In this document: piece by piece, positions 1 through 6,298 of the stretch
How positions within the stretch are numbered: position 1 is the first letter of the stretch
Layout of the letters: every line of letters begins with the position of its first letter
Assembly (NCBI GenBank): GCA_026770585.1
Contig: MU646544.1
Coordinates: forward strand, 334,522 to 347,428
Direction: 5' to 3'
Source: Baffinella frigidus
Lineage: Eukaryota > Cryptophyceae > Cryptomonadales > Baffinellaceae
DNA: 12,907 nucleotides
The notes under the pieces: model-generated
What the model was told of the DNA's origin: nothing
Seen by the model: only the letters and a program-made list of their open reading frames with translations
The model's database searches: none
Made by a program: the position numbers and the translations under genes

Positions 1-2
1 GT

Positions 3-34
<32 letters not shown>

Positions 35-95
35 GGTTGTTTCGGGTTTCGGGTTTCGGGTTTCGGGTTTCGGGTTTCGGGTTTCGGGTTTCGGG
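1..95 (+). repeat. Variant telomere heptamers: (TTGAGGG)n then (TTTCGGG)8
   Basis: The first 39 bases are about five and a half copies of GTTGAGG, which in another phase is TTGAGGG. Bases 40-95 are exactly eight copies of TTTCGGG. Each unit differs from the plant-type telomere repeat TTTAGGG by one base, and the G-rich strand is the plus strand. Homogeneous blocks of different variants side by side are typical of the inner part of a telomere or of an interstitial telomeric array, where single variants spread by local duplication. Whether this is a chromosome end or an internal site cannot be decided here. Confidence 0.9.
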
Positions 96-178
96 CCCAC
101 CTGATGGCTCGAGGCCTGGATTAAAGGTTCACGGGTTCAACATGGTTCCCTGTAGTCGTTATGAGTGGTTGGGGGAAA

Positions 179-354
179 CCTCGGAAGTGGGCCCCCGCTC
201 GTAAATAGGGCTCGGGACGCCCTCGGTGTAGCGCTGCTCTCAACCTCGGGATGCTGGTACTGCAGTCAAAGACAGGAATGATGCGCGGGCAGGTCACCTC
301 GGAAGTGGGCCCCCGCTCGTAGATCGGGGAAGGGATGCCCTCGGTGTAGTGCTG
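179..354. repeat. 58-bp direct repeat, two copies 118 bp apart
   Basis: Copies at 179-236 and 297-354 both begin CCTCGGAAGTGGGCCCCCGC and both contain CCCTCGGTGTAG near the end, with few differences between. The minus strand is open in two frames over this area (495 to 121 and 610 to 266). Each copy reads LRAGAHFRG in a different one of those frames, because 118 is not a multiple of three. The frame shift between copies argues against one intact gene. A stretch around 385-420 on the minus strand (LSDDELKRAGVV) is protein-like but too short to judge. Confidence 0.65.
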
Positions 355-428
355 TCCGAGGAGCGGAAGGCGGTCCGTGACGACGCCCGCACGCTTCAGC
401 TCGTCGTCGGACAGGCGCCCTGTTTTTT

Positions 429-459
429 GGGTTGGGGTTAGGGGTTGGGGTTTGGGGGT
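429..459 (+). repeat. Short degenerate telomere-like tract
   Basis: G/T-rich run built of GGTTGGGG, GGTTAGGGG and GGTTTGGGGG. It is an imprecise relative of the heptamers at the left end, on the same strand. Confidence 0.6.
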
Positions 460-499
460 CATCATACGATTTTTGTTCCCAGGCTCTTTTTTCACTCAG

Positions 500-1018
500 T
501 TCTGAGGCTCGGACCACACGAGGAGGTTCTGGCATGGTTTGAAACATGTCGGTGGCCTTGCATGTTGTGAAACCACCCACACACCATCTGGCTGAGAGGA
601 AGCACCGCACATAGGGAAGCCTAGCTCTGCCTGAGTTTATCTGTTCTCCTCAAAACGAGCAGACAGGACGATGATCCCCCTGTTTCCCGGTTCAAATCCG
701 TCAACGTTTGGGGTGAAACCGTTGAGTCAACCCGACCGAGGCAGAGCTAGACCTTCCAGCTCGCCTCTGCCCTACCACCCGCTGACTTGGAAGACAGACT
801 GTTCTTCGGCAGAGAAGCACGCTGTCAATCACCGTAAACGATACCCCCACAACCCCTCAAGAAACGGCAGGTAGGACAGCACCTTCACCCGGGAACATGT
901 CGAACTTAAATGATTTTGGGCATTACACATTACTACACGAATGCTTTACTATTACTAGTATGATCATTATGAGTAGTAAATTTCATTGCCACAATCATTT
1001 CAACTAAGAATATTCCCG
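500..1018. other. Unassigned stretch, no supported gene
   Basis: A 67-codon open frame at 671-874 (+) has no recognisable domain and ordinary chance composition. A GGTTCAAATCC sequence at 691-701 matches the internal B box of tRNA genes, but the flanking bases do not form a T-arm stem and no A box or cloverleaf is visible, so I do not call a tRNA. Bases 905-1010 are AT-richer than the surroundings, without a clear element boundary. Confidence 0.4.
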
Positions 1019-1020
1019 GG

Positions 1021-1112
1021 TTGACCTGCCCGCGCTGTTTCGTAGTTGGAGACAACGACGCCCTTACCCTCCAGCCGTGACCGGTTGTCCTCCTCCGGCT
1101 CCTTCTCCGTCT
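1021..1112 (-). repeat. Dispersed repeat G, copy 1 (protein-like reading on minus strand)
   Basis: About 92 bp that recur at 1296-1388 with only scattered substitutions. Read on the minus strand in one frame, both copies give TEKEPEEDNRSRLEGKGVVV followed by SNYE, a charged, non-repetitive sequence that looks like a real protein segment rather than chance. No start, stop or splice signals can be fixed. I treat it as a duplicated exon or a fragment of a repeat-borne gene. Confidence 0.55.
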
Positions 1113-1295
1113 TGACACCCATCCATCTGTGTTCCGCGCTACTATCCCTTCATTGCTCCGTACAGTACAAAGACATCTTACTAACCGACAGTTCCGACTA
1201 GATCCCTGATCGGAATCGCCTTCGAAGCCCAGGATGCTCTCACACCAAGCCACACGGAATTGACCAGACGAATGCTCCATGTGGGGGTAGGACAG

Positions 1296-1412
1296 GACCT
1301 GCCCACGCCGGTTCGTAGTTGGAGACGACGACGCCCTTCCCCTCCAGCCGTGACCGGTTGTCCTCCTCCGGTTCCTTCTCCGTCTCCATCGTGACCTTTC
1401 CAACGTTGACCT
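1296..1412 (-). repeat. Dispersed repeat G, copy 2 (longest)
   Basis: This copy includes the segment of copy 1 and continues to 1412. The minus-strand reading begins upstream with GQVNVGKVT, then METEKEPEEDNRSRLEGKGV and SNYEPAWAG. An ATG lies at 1389-1387, but the same frame is open further upstream, so the ATG need not be the start. The reading runs into a stop about 50 codons after the ATG (LV then TGA near 1243). No family is recognised. Confidence 0.55.
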
Positions 1413-1424
1413 GCCCCGGGTGTG

Positions 1425-1520
1425 TCGAGGGTTGAGGGTCTGGGGGTTATGGCGGGTGGGTCTGGGGTTTAGGGAAGGGGGGTTAGGGCGGGTGGTCTAG
1501 GGTTTAGGGTTGATGGTCCA
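1425..1520 (+). repeat. Degenerate telomere-like tract
   Basis: Mixture of GGGTTGA, GGGTCTG, GGGGTTTAGGG and GGGTTTAGGGTTGA on the plus strand, clearly derived from TTTAGGG-type units with insertions of GCGGGTG. It directly follows repeat G copy 2. The next G copy (1661-1720) is also followed by this kind of tract, so the two were probably duplicated together. Confidence 0.6.
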
Positions 1521-1542
1521 CTAAGCAGGCGCCGAGTCCCCA

Positions 1543-1564
1543 CCCCCCCGGAAATCCGGGGGGG
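1543..1564. repeat. Perfect 10-bp-stem hairpin
   Basis: CCCCCCCGGA at 1543-1552 pairs with TCCGGGGGGG at 1555-1564 across an AA loop. A weaker 6-bp hairpin (ATCCAT/ATGGAT) follows at 1576-1591. The function is unknown and such G/C-run palindromes may be by-products of repeat turnover. Confidence 0.7.
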
Positions 1565-1660
1565 AATCCGTTGGAATCCATAGCAATGGATAAGATTCTA
1601 GCACAGATAGTTTAGATGGACTGTATCCGTGAAGCCCCCGGTGGCTAAGTGGTAGGCCCT

Positions 1661-1720
1661 TCTCAGTCTCCATCGTGACCTTTCTGACGTTGACCTGCCC
1701 GGGCGTGTCAAGGGTTGAGG
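1661..1720 (-). repeat. Dispersed repeat G, copy 3 (partial)
   Basis: Matches the 3' part of copy 2 (about 1376-1432). The minus-strand reading is GQVNVRKVTMETEKG, so the segment GQVNV.KVTMETEK is kept, then the sequence diverges. Telomere-like DNA follows as in copy 2, here containing GGTTGAGG and GGGGGTTAGGG. Confidence 0.6.
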
Positions 1721-1802
1721 CTCTGGTCTGGGGGTTAGGGCGTGTGGTCTAGGGTTAAGGGGGTTTACTGGTAAGATGCTGTGCGAGGCTGTGCCAATGC
1801 AC

Positions 1803-2465
1803 CGGGTTTCGGGTCTGGGGTCTAGGGTCTCCACACGGGGGACTACGCGGGTTTCGGGACCCCGGATATCCGTCGGGTCTCGGGCTTCAGGGTTTAGGGT
1901 TTAGGGTTTGGGGTTCACCCGACTCACCGTGGGGGTCCAGTGTCTAGGGCCCAGGGTCCAGGGTCTAGGGTTCAGGGTCGAGTGTCTAGTGTTCAGGGTC
2001 TAGTGTCTGGGGTTTGGGTTCCTCGCTGTGAGCACGTCGTGCTCCGGGACCCACCGCGCATGCGACTCCTGAGGGTCTAGTGTATGGTGTCTAATGTCTA
2101 GTGTCTAATGTCTAGTGTCTAGTGTCTAGTGTCTAGTGTCTAGTGTCTAGTGTCCAGTGTCTCGTGTCTCGTGTCTCGTGTCTCGTGTCGAGTGTCTAGG
2201 GTTCAGGGTCGAGCGTCTAGGGTTCAAAGTCTAGTGTCTGGGGTTCGGGCTGCTCACCCCGCTCGCCGAGAGCACGTCGTGCTCCGGGACTCCCTGGGAG
2301 TGCGCCTCCTGAGGGTCTAGTGTCTAGTGTCTAGTGTCTAATGCCCAGGGTCCAGGGTCCAGGGTCTCGTGTCTAGTGTCTAAGGCCCAGGGTCCAGGGT
2401 CCAGGGTCTAGTGTCTCTAGGGTCCAGTGTGCAGGGCGCAGGGTCTAGCGTCTACGGTTTCGGGT
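1803..2465 (+). repeat. Long degenerate telomere-like array keeping 7-base register
   Basis: Plus-strand tract made mostly of heptamers that are substitution variants of TTTAGGG: TCTAGGG, TTCAGGG, TCTAGTG, TCTCGTG, TCGAGTG, TCCAGTG. Two intact TTTAGGG units lie near 1890-1903. From 2076 to about 2249 the register is unbroken for some 24 units. It contains a block of six TCTAGTG (2111-2152) and a block of four TCTCGTG (2160-2187). GC-rich modules interrupt it near 2021 and 2250 and end it near 2471. I see no gene here. Confidence 0.85.
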
Positions 2466-2530
2466 GTCGTACCCCGCTCGCCGTGAGCACGTCGTGCTCC
2501 GGGACCCCCTGGGCGTGCGCCTCCCGCTCG
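2021..2530 (+). repeat. GC-rich module repeated three times inside the telomere-like array
   Basis: A ~55-60-bp module with the core AGCACGTCGTGCTCCGGGAC occurs with the core at 2031, 2271 and 2486. The core has a short inverted repeat (GCACG/CGTGC). Copies 1 and 2 are both followed by TCCTGAGGGTCTAGTG, returning to the heptamer array, so module plus array behaves as a higher-order unit of roughly 215-240 bp. Copy 3 instead passes into the duplicated block that starts near 2520. Confidence 0.75.
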
Positions 2531-2583
2531 ACCCCAGCGTGCACCAGCGGGATCCGAAGCGTCACCTGGAGAGAGATTGGCTG

Positions 2584-2708
2584 TCATCACCTTGATTCTA
2601 CAACCAACGACCTGGCCCTGCGGCGCCAGAGGGGGGGTTACGCATCCGTCAACTTAGGAGCGGGAAAGAGCGGGAAAGAGCCCGGACCCACCAAATTGGT
2701 GAGCCCGC
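2584..2708 (+). repeat. Segmental repeat, copy 1
   Basis: Begins TCATCACCTTGATTCT and ends near CCCGGACCCACCAAATTGG. The second copy lies 507 bp downstream at 3091-3206. In frame, the end reads VNLGAGKS, and a related segment at 5028-5072 reads VNVGAGKSPDPPNW. The plus-strand open frame 2411-2905 over this region has no domain and is probably not a gene. Short motifs such as GACCCCAGCGTGCACCAGCG recur at about 2531 and 2836. Confidence 0.65.
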
Positions 2709-2901
2709 AGGATCCGCAGCGTCACCTGCAACCGTATCCCGCTCAGGTTTGTAAAGTAGCGTGCGGAATACGTGTGCGACGTTTTGTAAAACAGCTTGCG
2801 GGATACGTGCGCAACCCTGCTCCACCTCCCGCACGACCCCAGCGTGCACCAGCGGGATCTGCAGCGCCACCTGCCAGGGACGGTGGTTCAGGCTGTATCC
2901 C

Positions 2902-2994
2902 TTAAGTGGCCAGGCCTTCAAATTTGCAGGCCAAGAGGTCCTAGGTAGGTCGTAGGGCCCTACGGTAGGGCGTATGAGCCTACTGGCCACCTGA
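2902..2994 (+). mobile_element. Inverted-repeat element A, copy A1 (93 bp)
   Basis: Ends are inverted repeats: TTAAGTGGCCAG at 2902-2913 and CTGGCCACCTGA at 2983-2994. The interior has CCTAGG and the palindrome CCCTACGGTAGGG. A copy of the same 93-bp length and orientation lies at 8393-8485, and an inverted, diverged copy at 9260-9351. Size, inverted ends, dispersed copies and lack of coding capacity fit a miniature inverted-repeat transposable element. No target duplication is evident at this copy and the superfamily is not recognised. It sits between the two copies of the 507-bp-spaced segmental repeat. Confidence 0.75.
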
Positions 2995-3090
2995 GGAATA
3001 CCAGAAACCCCTCTACACATGCCCCCATGGTTCGCGTGCCAGGGAGCTGGCTGTCACGAACCCTACACCGGAAGACCTGGCCCTCAACGT

Positions 3091-3206
3091 TCATCACCTT
3101 GATTCTCCAACGAACCACCTGGCCCTGTCACGCCAGAGGAAGCCACAGGGGGGCACACATCCGTCAACGTAGGAGCGGGTCATAGCCCGGGACCAGATTG
3201 GTGAGC
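3091..3206 (+). repeat. Segmental repeat, copy 2
   Basis: Second copy of 2584-2708, with substitutions and small indels. It keeps TCATCACCTTGATTCT, CACCTGGCCCTG, CGCCAGAGG, CATCCGTCAACGTAGGAGCG and the ATTGGTGAGCC end. A short internal echo of its own start (GACCTGGCCCTC) precedes it at 3075. Confidence 0.65.
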
Positions 3207-3306
3207 CTACACGGACTGCGGCAGAGGTAGGTCCGCGGGAGTCACGACGACGCGCACGAGCGAAAGGGAGTGCGCCTCTCGCACGACCCCTAGCTCTTCC
3301 CCACTT

Positions 3307-3430
3307 GATTTGGGCTCACCATCGATCCGCCCCCCCCGAAATTTTACGGGCAATTTCCAAAGGGGGGTGTCAAAATTTACCTGTAAAATTGGGGGGAGGG
3401 GCGAAGTTATGGGGATTTGGGCTCACCATC
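3307..3430. repeat. 17-bp direct repeat enclosing an imperfect fold-back
   Basis: GATTTGGGCTCACCATC occurs at 3307-3323 and 3414-3430. Between them, 3327-3347 (G/C run then AAATTTTAC) is an imperfect inverted repeat of 3383-3403 (GTAAAATT then G-rich). Direct repeats flanking inverted-repeat arms resemble an inserted fold-back element with a target duplication, although 17 bp is long for that. Two long overlapping plus-strand frames (3305-3604 and 3310-3672) cross it and are not convincing as genes. Confidence 0.5.
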
Positions 3431-3652
3431 ACCCCAAGTGGGACAAAGCTAGGACCCCCGCGTGTAACAGCGAAATCCGCAGCTGCACCTGGATCATCCA
3501 CGGGAATTCTTTGCTCGAGGGGGGTTCGTCAATCGAAGGGAAGCTGCCTTATCCCGGTACCCCCGAGGGGAAACCACCTGCACGGCACCAGCGGGACAAC
3601 CTGAAACCGTATTCTCTTCGATTGTGTCACTGTTTATGGTTGATGCTTCACG

Positions 3653-3745
3653 GTTTAGGGTTTGGGGATTAGGGATTAGGGTTTAGGGTTCAGGGTTGAG
3701 GGTGCAGGGTCTAGGGTCTAGGGATGAGGGATTAGGGTTTAGGGT
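3653..3745 (+). repeat. Interstitial telomere-like tract, G-rich on plus strand
   Basis: GGTTTAGGGTTTGGGGATTAGG followed by GGGTTTAGGGTTCAGGGTTG and related units up to GGGTTTAGGGTG. It contains TTTAGGG, ATTAGGG, TTCAGGG and TCTAGGG variants. Confidence 0.8.
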
Positions 3746-3759
3746 GTTTTGGCGGCGAC

Positions 3760-3850
3760 CGGGGAACACAGTTGCATCGCGAAACCAACTGTCTTCGTTG
3801 TTTTACGAAGACAAAACAACGTGTTTCGGGGAATACAGTTGGATCGCGCA
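3760..3850. repeat. Duplicated 20-bp segment with two mutually exclusive hairpins
   Basis: GGGGAACACAGTTGCATCGC near 3760 and GGGGAATACAGTTGGATCGC near 3829 are near-identical direct repeats. Between them, GTCTTCGT (3791-3798) can pair with ACGAAGAC (3805-3812). Alternatively GTTGTTTT (3797-3804) can pair with AAAACAAC (3813-3820). The two 8-bp hairpins share bases, so only one can form at a time. Confidence 0.6.
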
Positions 3851-3872
3851 CGCGTCCCGCTCCACTTCCTTA

Positions 3873-3930
3873 CAGCCCGGACACGAACCAGCGCCGTGCC
3901 CCTCACAGCCCGGACACGAACCAGCGCCGT
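3873..3930 (+). repeat. 33-bp tandem repeat, two copies
   Basis: CAGCCCGGACACGAACCAGC recurs exactly 33 bp later (3873 and 3906). The second copy runs straight into the C-rich telomere-like tract. The period is a multiple of three and plus-strand frames read through (ARTRTSAVPLT twice), but no gene is supported around it. Confidence 0.75.
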
Positions 3931-3957
3931 GTTAACCCTAAACCCTAACCCCTAAAC
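3931..3957 (-). repeat. Interstitial telomere-like tract, opposite orientation
   Basis: TTAACCCTAAACCCTAACCC followed by CTAAACG is the C-rich strand of TTTAGGG-type repeats, so the G-rich strand is the minus strand. It faces the plus-strand tract at 3653-3745 across about 185 bp. Confidence 0.8.
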
Positions 3958-3977
3958 GCGACTAAGCTCAACGGTTC

Positions 3978-4222
3978 ATGCCACCTGCTTCGCTCTCTCC
4001 CCTACGTCTAGGGCCCTATGGTGGTCTCCAGCCTTGGGCTGAAGAAAATGGCGAGTATCCTGCTAGCGGGAAGACTCAGACTGTCTATGGGCTCCTCGAG
4101 ACCTATCAGAATGTCTCTCTGGAGAAACTGGGGGAAAGGGCGAGTAGCCTCACGAGGCTGGTCGAGCACCCAATTCAAAAGCCCAAAAGTGTACAATTCA
4201 TCCTTTGTGTAGTAATGATGAT
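3978..4222. other. Region open in several frames; possible exon, strand undecided
   Basis: Both strands stay open. The plus-strand frame from 3978 contains a protein-like stretch (SLEKLGERASSLTRLVEHPI near 4120-4180). The minus-strand frame from 4289 also has one (TKDELYTFGLLNWVLDQP near 4200-4147). Only one, or neither, can be coding. The first bases (4007-4026, CTAGGGCCCTATGGTGGTC) match the C linker of the 8956-9894 array, so part of the frame is repeat-derived. Confidence 0.25.
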
Positions 4223-4273
4223 TGGGTTGGTCACGTGTCGCGCCGTTTTTCGGCGCGACACGTGACCAACCCA
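4223..4273. mobile_element. Perfect hairpin H1, 23-bp stem, TTTTT loop
   Basis: Bases 4223-4245 are exactly complementary to 4251-4273 around a five-T loop. The outer stem contains TTGGTCACGTGTC. The palindrome at 11639-11684 carries TTGGTCACGTATC at the same place but has an unrelated inner stem. Shared ends with different, still perfect stems suggest a family of tiny fold-back elements. H1 lies about 20 bp downstream of the predicted stop codon of the minus-strand gene (4295), so it could also act in RNA 3'-end formation. That role is only a possibility. Confidence 0.8.
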
Positions 4274-4294
4274 CCGAAAACGCCAACAACCGAC

Positions 4295-4483
4295 TTATTC
4301 TGCGTGCTGGGACAGCCTCGTGTGGCGTACCGGCTTGTCGAGCTCGGGCGAGTGATCGAAGAACGACAGCTTGCTCGCCTTGCGACTCCGGACCCCTCCC
4401 GCAGAAGCCGCGCCACCCCCCTTCTTGCGCCCAAAATCCAACGCGAGCTTGACCCCCTTGCGGATCCCCGCGGCATCAGCCCC
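4295..4483 (-). CDS. Predicted last exon (C-terminus) of unknown membrane protein gene
   Basis: Reading the minus strand from 4483 gives 62 codons then TAA at 4297-4295. The sequence is typical of a protein: GADAAGIRKGVKLALDFGRK, then KGGGAASAGG, a basic stretch VRSRKASK, and an acidic-to-basic tail LSFFDHSPELDKPVRHTRLS. There is no ATG in the frame and a stop lies just upstream in the minisatellite, so it must be joined to something. The bases before it on the minus strand, CGCGCAG at 4490-4484, form an acceptable splice acceptor giving a phase-0 exon. The best partner is the exon ending at 5383, which has a phase-0 CAG|GTGGCG donor. No domain is recognised. The join is an inference; the reading frame itself is well supported by composition. 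Confidence 0.5.
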   Translation of the reverse strand, partial: GADAAGIRKGVKLALDFGRKKGGGAASAGGVRSRKASKLSFFDHSPELDKPVRHTRLSQHAE

Positions 4484-4495
4484 CTGCGCGCGTGT

Positions 4496-4890
4496 CCCCT
4501 GCGGTTAGTTCCCGTGGAAATATCCCCTGCGGTTATTTCCCGTGCAAATATCTCCTGCGGTTATTTCCCGTGCAGATGTATTCCCGTCGATTGTTCCCCG
4601 TGCAAGCGCATCTCCGTCGATTATTTCCCGTGCAAATATCCCCTGCGATTATTTCCCGTGCAAACGTATTCCCGTCGATTAGTTTTATGTGCAAACGTAT
4701 CCCCATTGATTATTTCCCGTGCATACGTATTCCCTTCGATTATTCCCCGTGCAACTATCCCCTGGTTATCCCCTGCGGTTATTTCCCGTGCAGACGTATG
4801 GAGGTGTGGGTTGGTTTTCGGAGCAAATGTATCCCCGCCGATTATTTCCAGTGCAAATGTCTTCCCTTCGATTATTCCCCGTGCACGCAT
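4496..4890. repeat. 27/30-bp minisatellite (about 13 units), likely intronic
   Basis: Alternating units of about 27 bp (CCCTGCGGTTATTTCCCGTG then CAAATAT) and 30 bp (CCCGTCGATTATTTCCCGTG then CAAACGTATT) share the core GATTATTTCCCGTGCAAA. Two units are longer through inserts near 4770 and 4800-4830. Because the periods are multiples of three and stop-poor, two plus-strand frames (4205-4936 and 4492-5088) and a minus-strand frame (4899-4621) stay open across it. These look like artefacts of the repeat. In the minus-strand gene model it lies inside intron 2 (5382-4484). Confidence 0.75.
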
Positions 4891-4918
4891 TCTCTTCAAA
4901 TATGGTTGGGACCTAGAA

Positions 4919-5382
4919 TACCCCGCCCCCTCCTGACATGTCTCAGGTTCTACCTAGGCTCTGGCTCTTCCTCACTCGGGATGGCCGCCTGTTCTCAAGT
5001 TGACATGCTGGGTGTGCGGTGCAAATACGTCAACGTTGGGGCGGGAAAGAGCCCGGACCCACCAAACTGGTCATACCAGAAAAACTGAGCCACAGCTAGA
5101 CAACCACGCCAGATTGGAGGCGGGGGTTTAATTTTTTAATGCACCACTAGGATGCGCCTGTTGACGTTTGAAAACCACTGCCTTTAGGGGAAATTGACTT
5201 TTGGCAACCCCTTCCAAGAATCTGGAGTGGAATGTACGCGGGAGTCGAGACTCCCACAACCGTCGACCAATCCAAAAAAAATCTGATACAAGGCGGCTTC
5301 TCCGGTGGAGGTCTCCGTCTTGGCACCAAACGCTGTCCGGATTAGTCAACGGGGGCCTCTTGTGCGCAGCGAGGCTCGCCAC
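4919..5382. other. Non-coding remainder of predicted intron 2, with dispersed repeat fragments
   Basis: Contains a fragment at 5028-5072 (VNVGAGKSPDPPNW reading, related to 2648-2705 and 3160-3206). At 5190-5225 a 35-bp segment recurs inverted at 10261-10296; both copies read RFLEGVAKSQF on their respective strands. A small perfect hairpin GGGAGTC/GACTCCC lies at 5240-5255. The minus-strand frame that contains exon 2 continues open through here to 5128, so exon 2 could be longer and end with the repeat-derived sequence. I prefer the spliced version because the sequence after 5383 is less protein-like and repeat-derived near its end. Confidence 0.45.
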
Positions 5383-5568
5383 CTGTTTGAGCTCGAGCCA
5401 CGTGGCAAGCCGCTCATCTCCCGTGAGCGCCTCGCGGTCATGCTTGATCTTGCGCTGAACCGCGCGCGCCAGCTTGCTCTGCTTCGCGCTCTGCTGCTCC
5501 GCGCGCCGCTGCTGCACCTTGCGCTTCTCCTCCCCCTTCAACGCCGCCCGCACCTCCCGTGCGACCAC
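5383..5568 (-). CDS. Predicted middle exon: basic, charged, coiled-coil-like segment
   Basis: Sixty-two codons on the minus strand. The sequence is strongly helical and charged: VVAREVRAALKGEEKRKVQQ, RRAEQQSAKQSKLARAVQRK and IKHDREALTGDERLATWLEL, then KQ. It has no natural ATG (the frame opens with GTG after an upstream TGA), so it is unlikely to start a protein. A phase-0 acceptor GGGAGCAG precedes 5568 and a phase-0 donor CAG|GTGGCG follows 5383. Gln/Lys/Arg/Glu spacing suggests an amphipathic helix or coiled coil. I recognise no family. Certainty is fair that it codes, lower for the exact ends. Confidence 0.5.
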
Positions 5569-5687
5569 CTGCTCCCACGCGGGGCTTCAGTTGAACACTC
5601 CTGCGACGCGCCGCTCAACCCGCACATTTTTAGGCGGGGGGAGGACAGCCCCGGAAAGGAGGGCCGGGAAATGTGATGCTGGGGTAC

Positions 5688-6083
5688 CGCTGAGATGTCG
5701 CCGGACAGCTGCCTGGAAACGTCCTTGGCGATCTTGGCCTCAAGGTCCGACGCGTGCTGCACCCCCCCGACAATGCCAGTGACGGCGCTCTTCCACCGAG
5801 GGTGCGCCCAGGCGAGGGCATCCCCGGAAGTGTCAGCCTTGATGGACCGGTCGAAGCGGCGGAGGGCCTGCTTGTAGATATCCTGCGGGGAGTCGAACAC
5901 GCTGCCGTCGAGCGCCGCGATCGACGACCGCCCCTTGCCTGACCCCCGCCTGCCCCTTTGAAGGAGGGTCGCCTGGCGCTCCTGAGAAACCTGGTCGACG
6001 GTGAAGACGATCGCAGCAACGCAGCATGCAACGATCAACCCCGCAAGCGCGGCGATGCGCGCGCCGGATCTCGGGCCCCGCAT
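5688..6083 (-). CDS. Predicted first exon of unknown one-pass membrane protein
   Basis: From the ATG at 6083-6081 the minus strand gives MRGPRSGARIAALAGLIVAC then CVAAIVFTVDQ, a basic start followed by a hydrophobic segment of about 20 residues. This fits a signal anchor or cleavable signal peptide. Then come a basic linker (LLQRGRRGSGKGRSS) and a helical region (SPQDIYKQALRRFDRSIKAD, later ASDLEAKIAKDVSRQLSGDI). The frame also extends 48 codons upstream to 6227, but that part includes a dispersed repeat fragment (reading FSQLATLQK), so the internal ATG is preferred. The frame runs on to 5538 with an unconvincing tail. A GCG|GTACCC donor at 5688/5687 and the acceptor before 5568 give a 119-nt phase-0 intron. 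The three exons together would encode about 256 residues. The function is unknown. Confidence 0.55.
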
Positions 6084-6298
6084 GGCGGAGAATCTGCCAG
6101 CTGTGTCGCTCCCAAGACCTCTTCTACAAGGAACGCGCCCCGACGCCCTTTCGAGAACCTCAAAAAGTGACTTTTGAAGATCCTTTTGCAAAGTTGCCAG
6201 TTGACTAAACCTGATTTTGCCTGTCATGAAAAAAGAGTAGGTAAGTGGTCTGCACGGGCGAAGTGCTCAACGGTCCGATCTACTACTTCCTCCAGACC
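6084..6298. promoter_or_regulatory. Short gap between divergent genes; candidate shared promoter region
   Basis: About 215 bp separate the predicted ATG of the minus-strand gene (6083) from the first ATG of the plus-strand reading (6299). The stretch contains, on the minus strand near 6186-6207, AGTCAACTGGCAACTT, the core of the 32-bp tandem repeat found at 11835-12012. A perfect splice-donor match AG|GTAAGT lies at 6239-6246 (+), which may mean an upstream non-coding exon. No TATA box is convincing. The promoter role is inferred from gene arrangement alone. Confidence 0.3.

Noticed and set aside
691-701. Exact tRNA B-box word GGTTCAAATCC
   Set aside because: Bases around it do not form a T-arm stem (CCCGG against CGTCA) and no A box, anticodon arm or acceptor stem could be found nearby.
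1634-1660. tRNA-like D-arm word GGTGGCTAAGTGGTAGGC
   Set aside because: No matching B box, acceptor stem or anticodon loop downstream; the following bases belong to repeat G copy 3.
2411-2905. 164-codon plus-strand open frame
   Set aside because: It spans the telomere-like array end, a GC module and a segmental repeat, with no domain; the composition follows the repeats.
4496-4890. CRISPR-like array of regularly spaced units
   Set aside because: The units abut and vary throughout; there are no unique spacers and no cas genes, and the setting is eukaryotic.
4205-5088. Long plus-strand frames with Cys-rich FPCK repeats (243 and 198 codons)
   Set aside because: They are open mainly because the minisatellite units are multiples of three and lack stops. 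The better coding signal at 4295-4483 is on the opposite strand.
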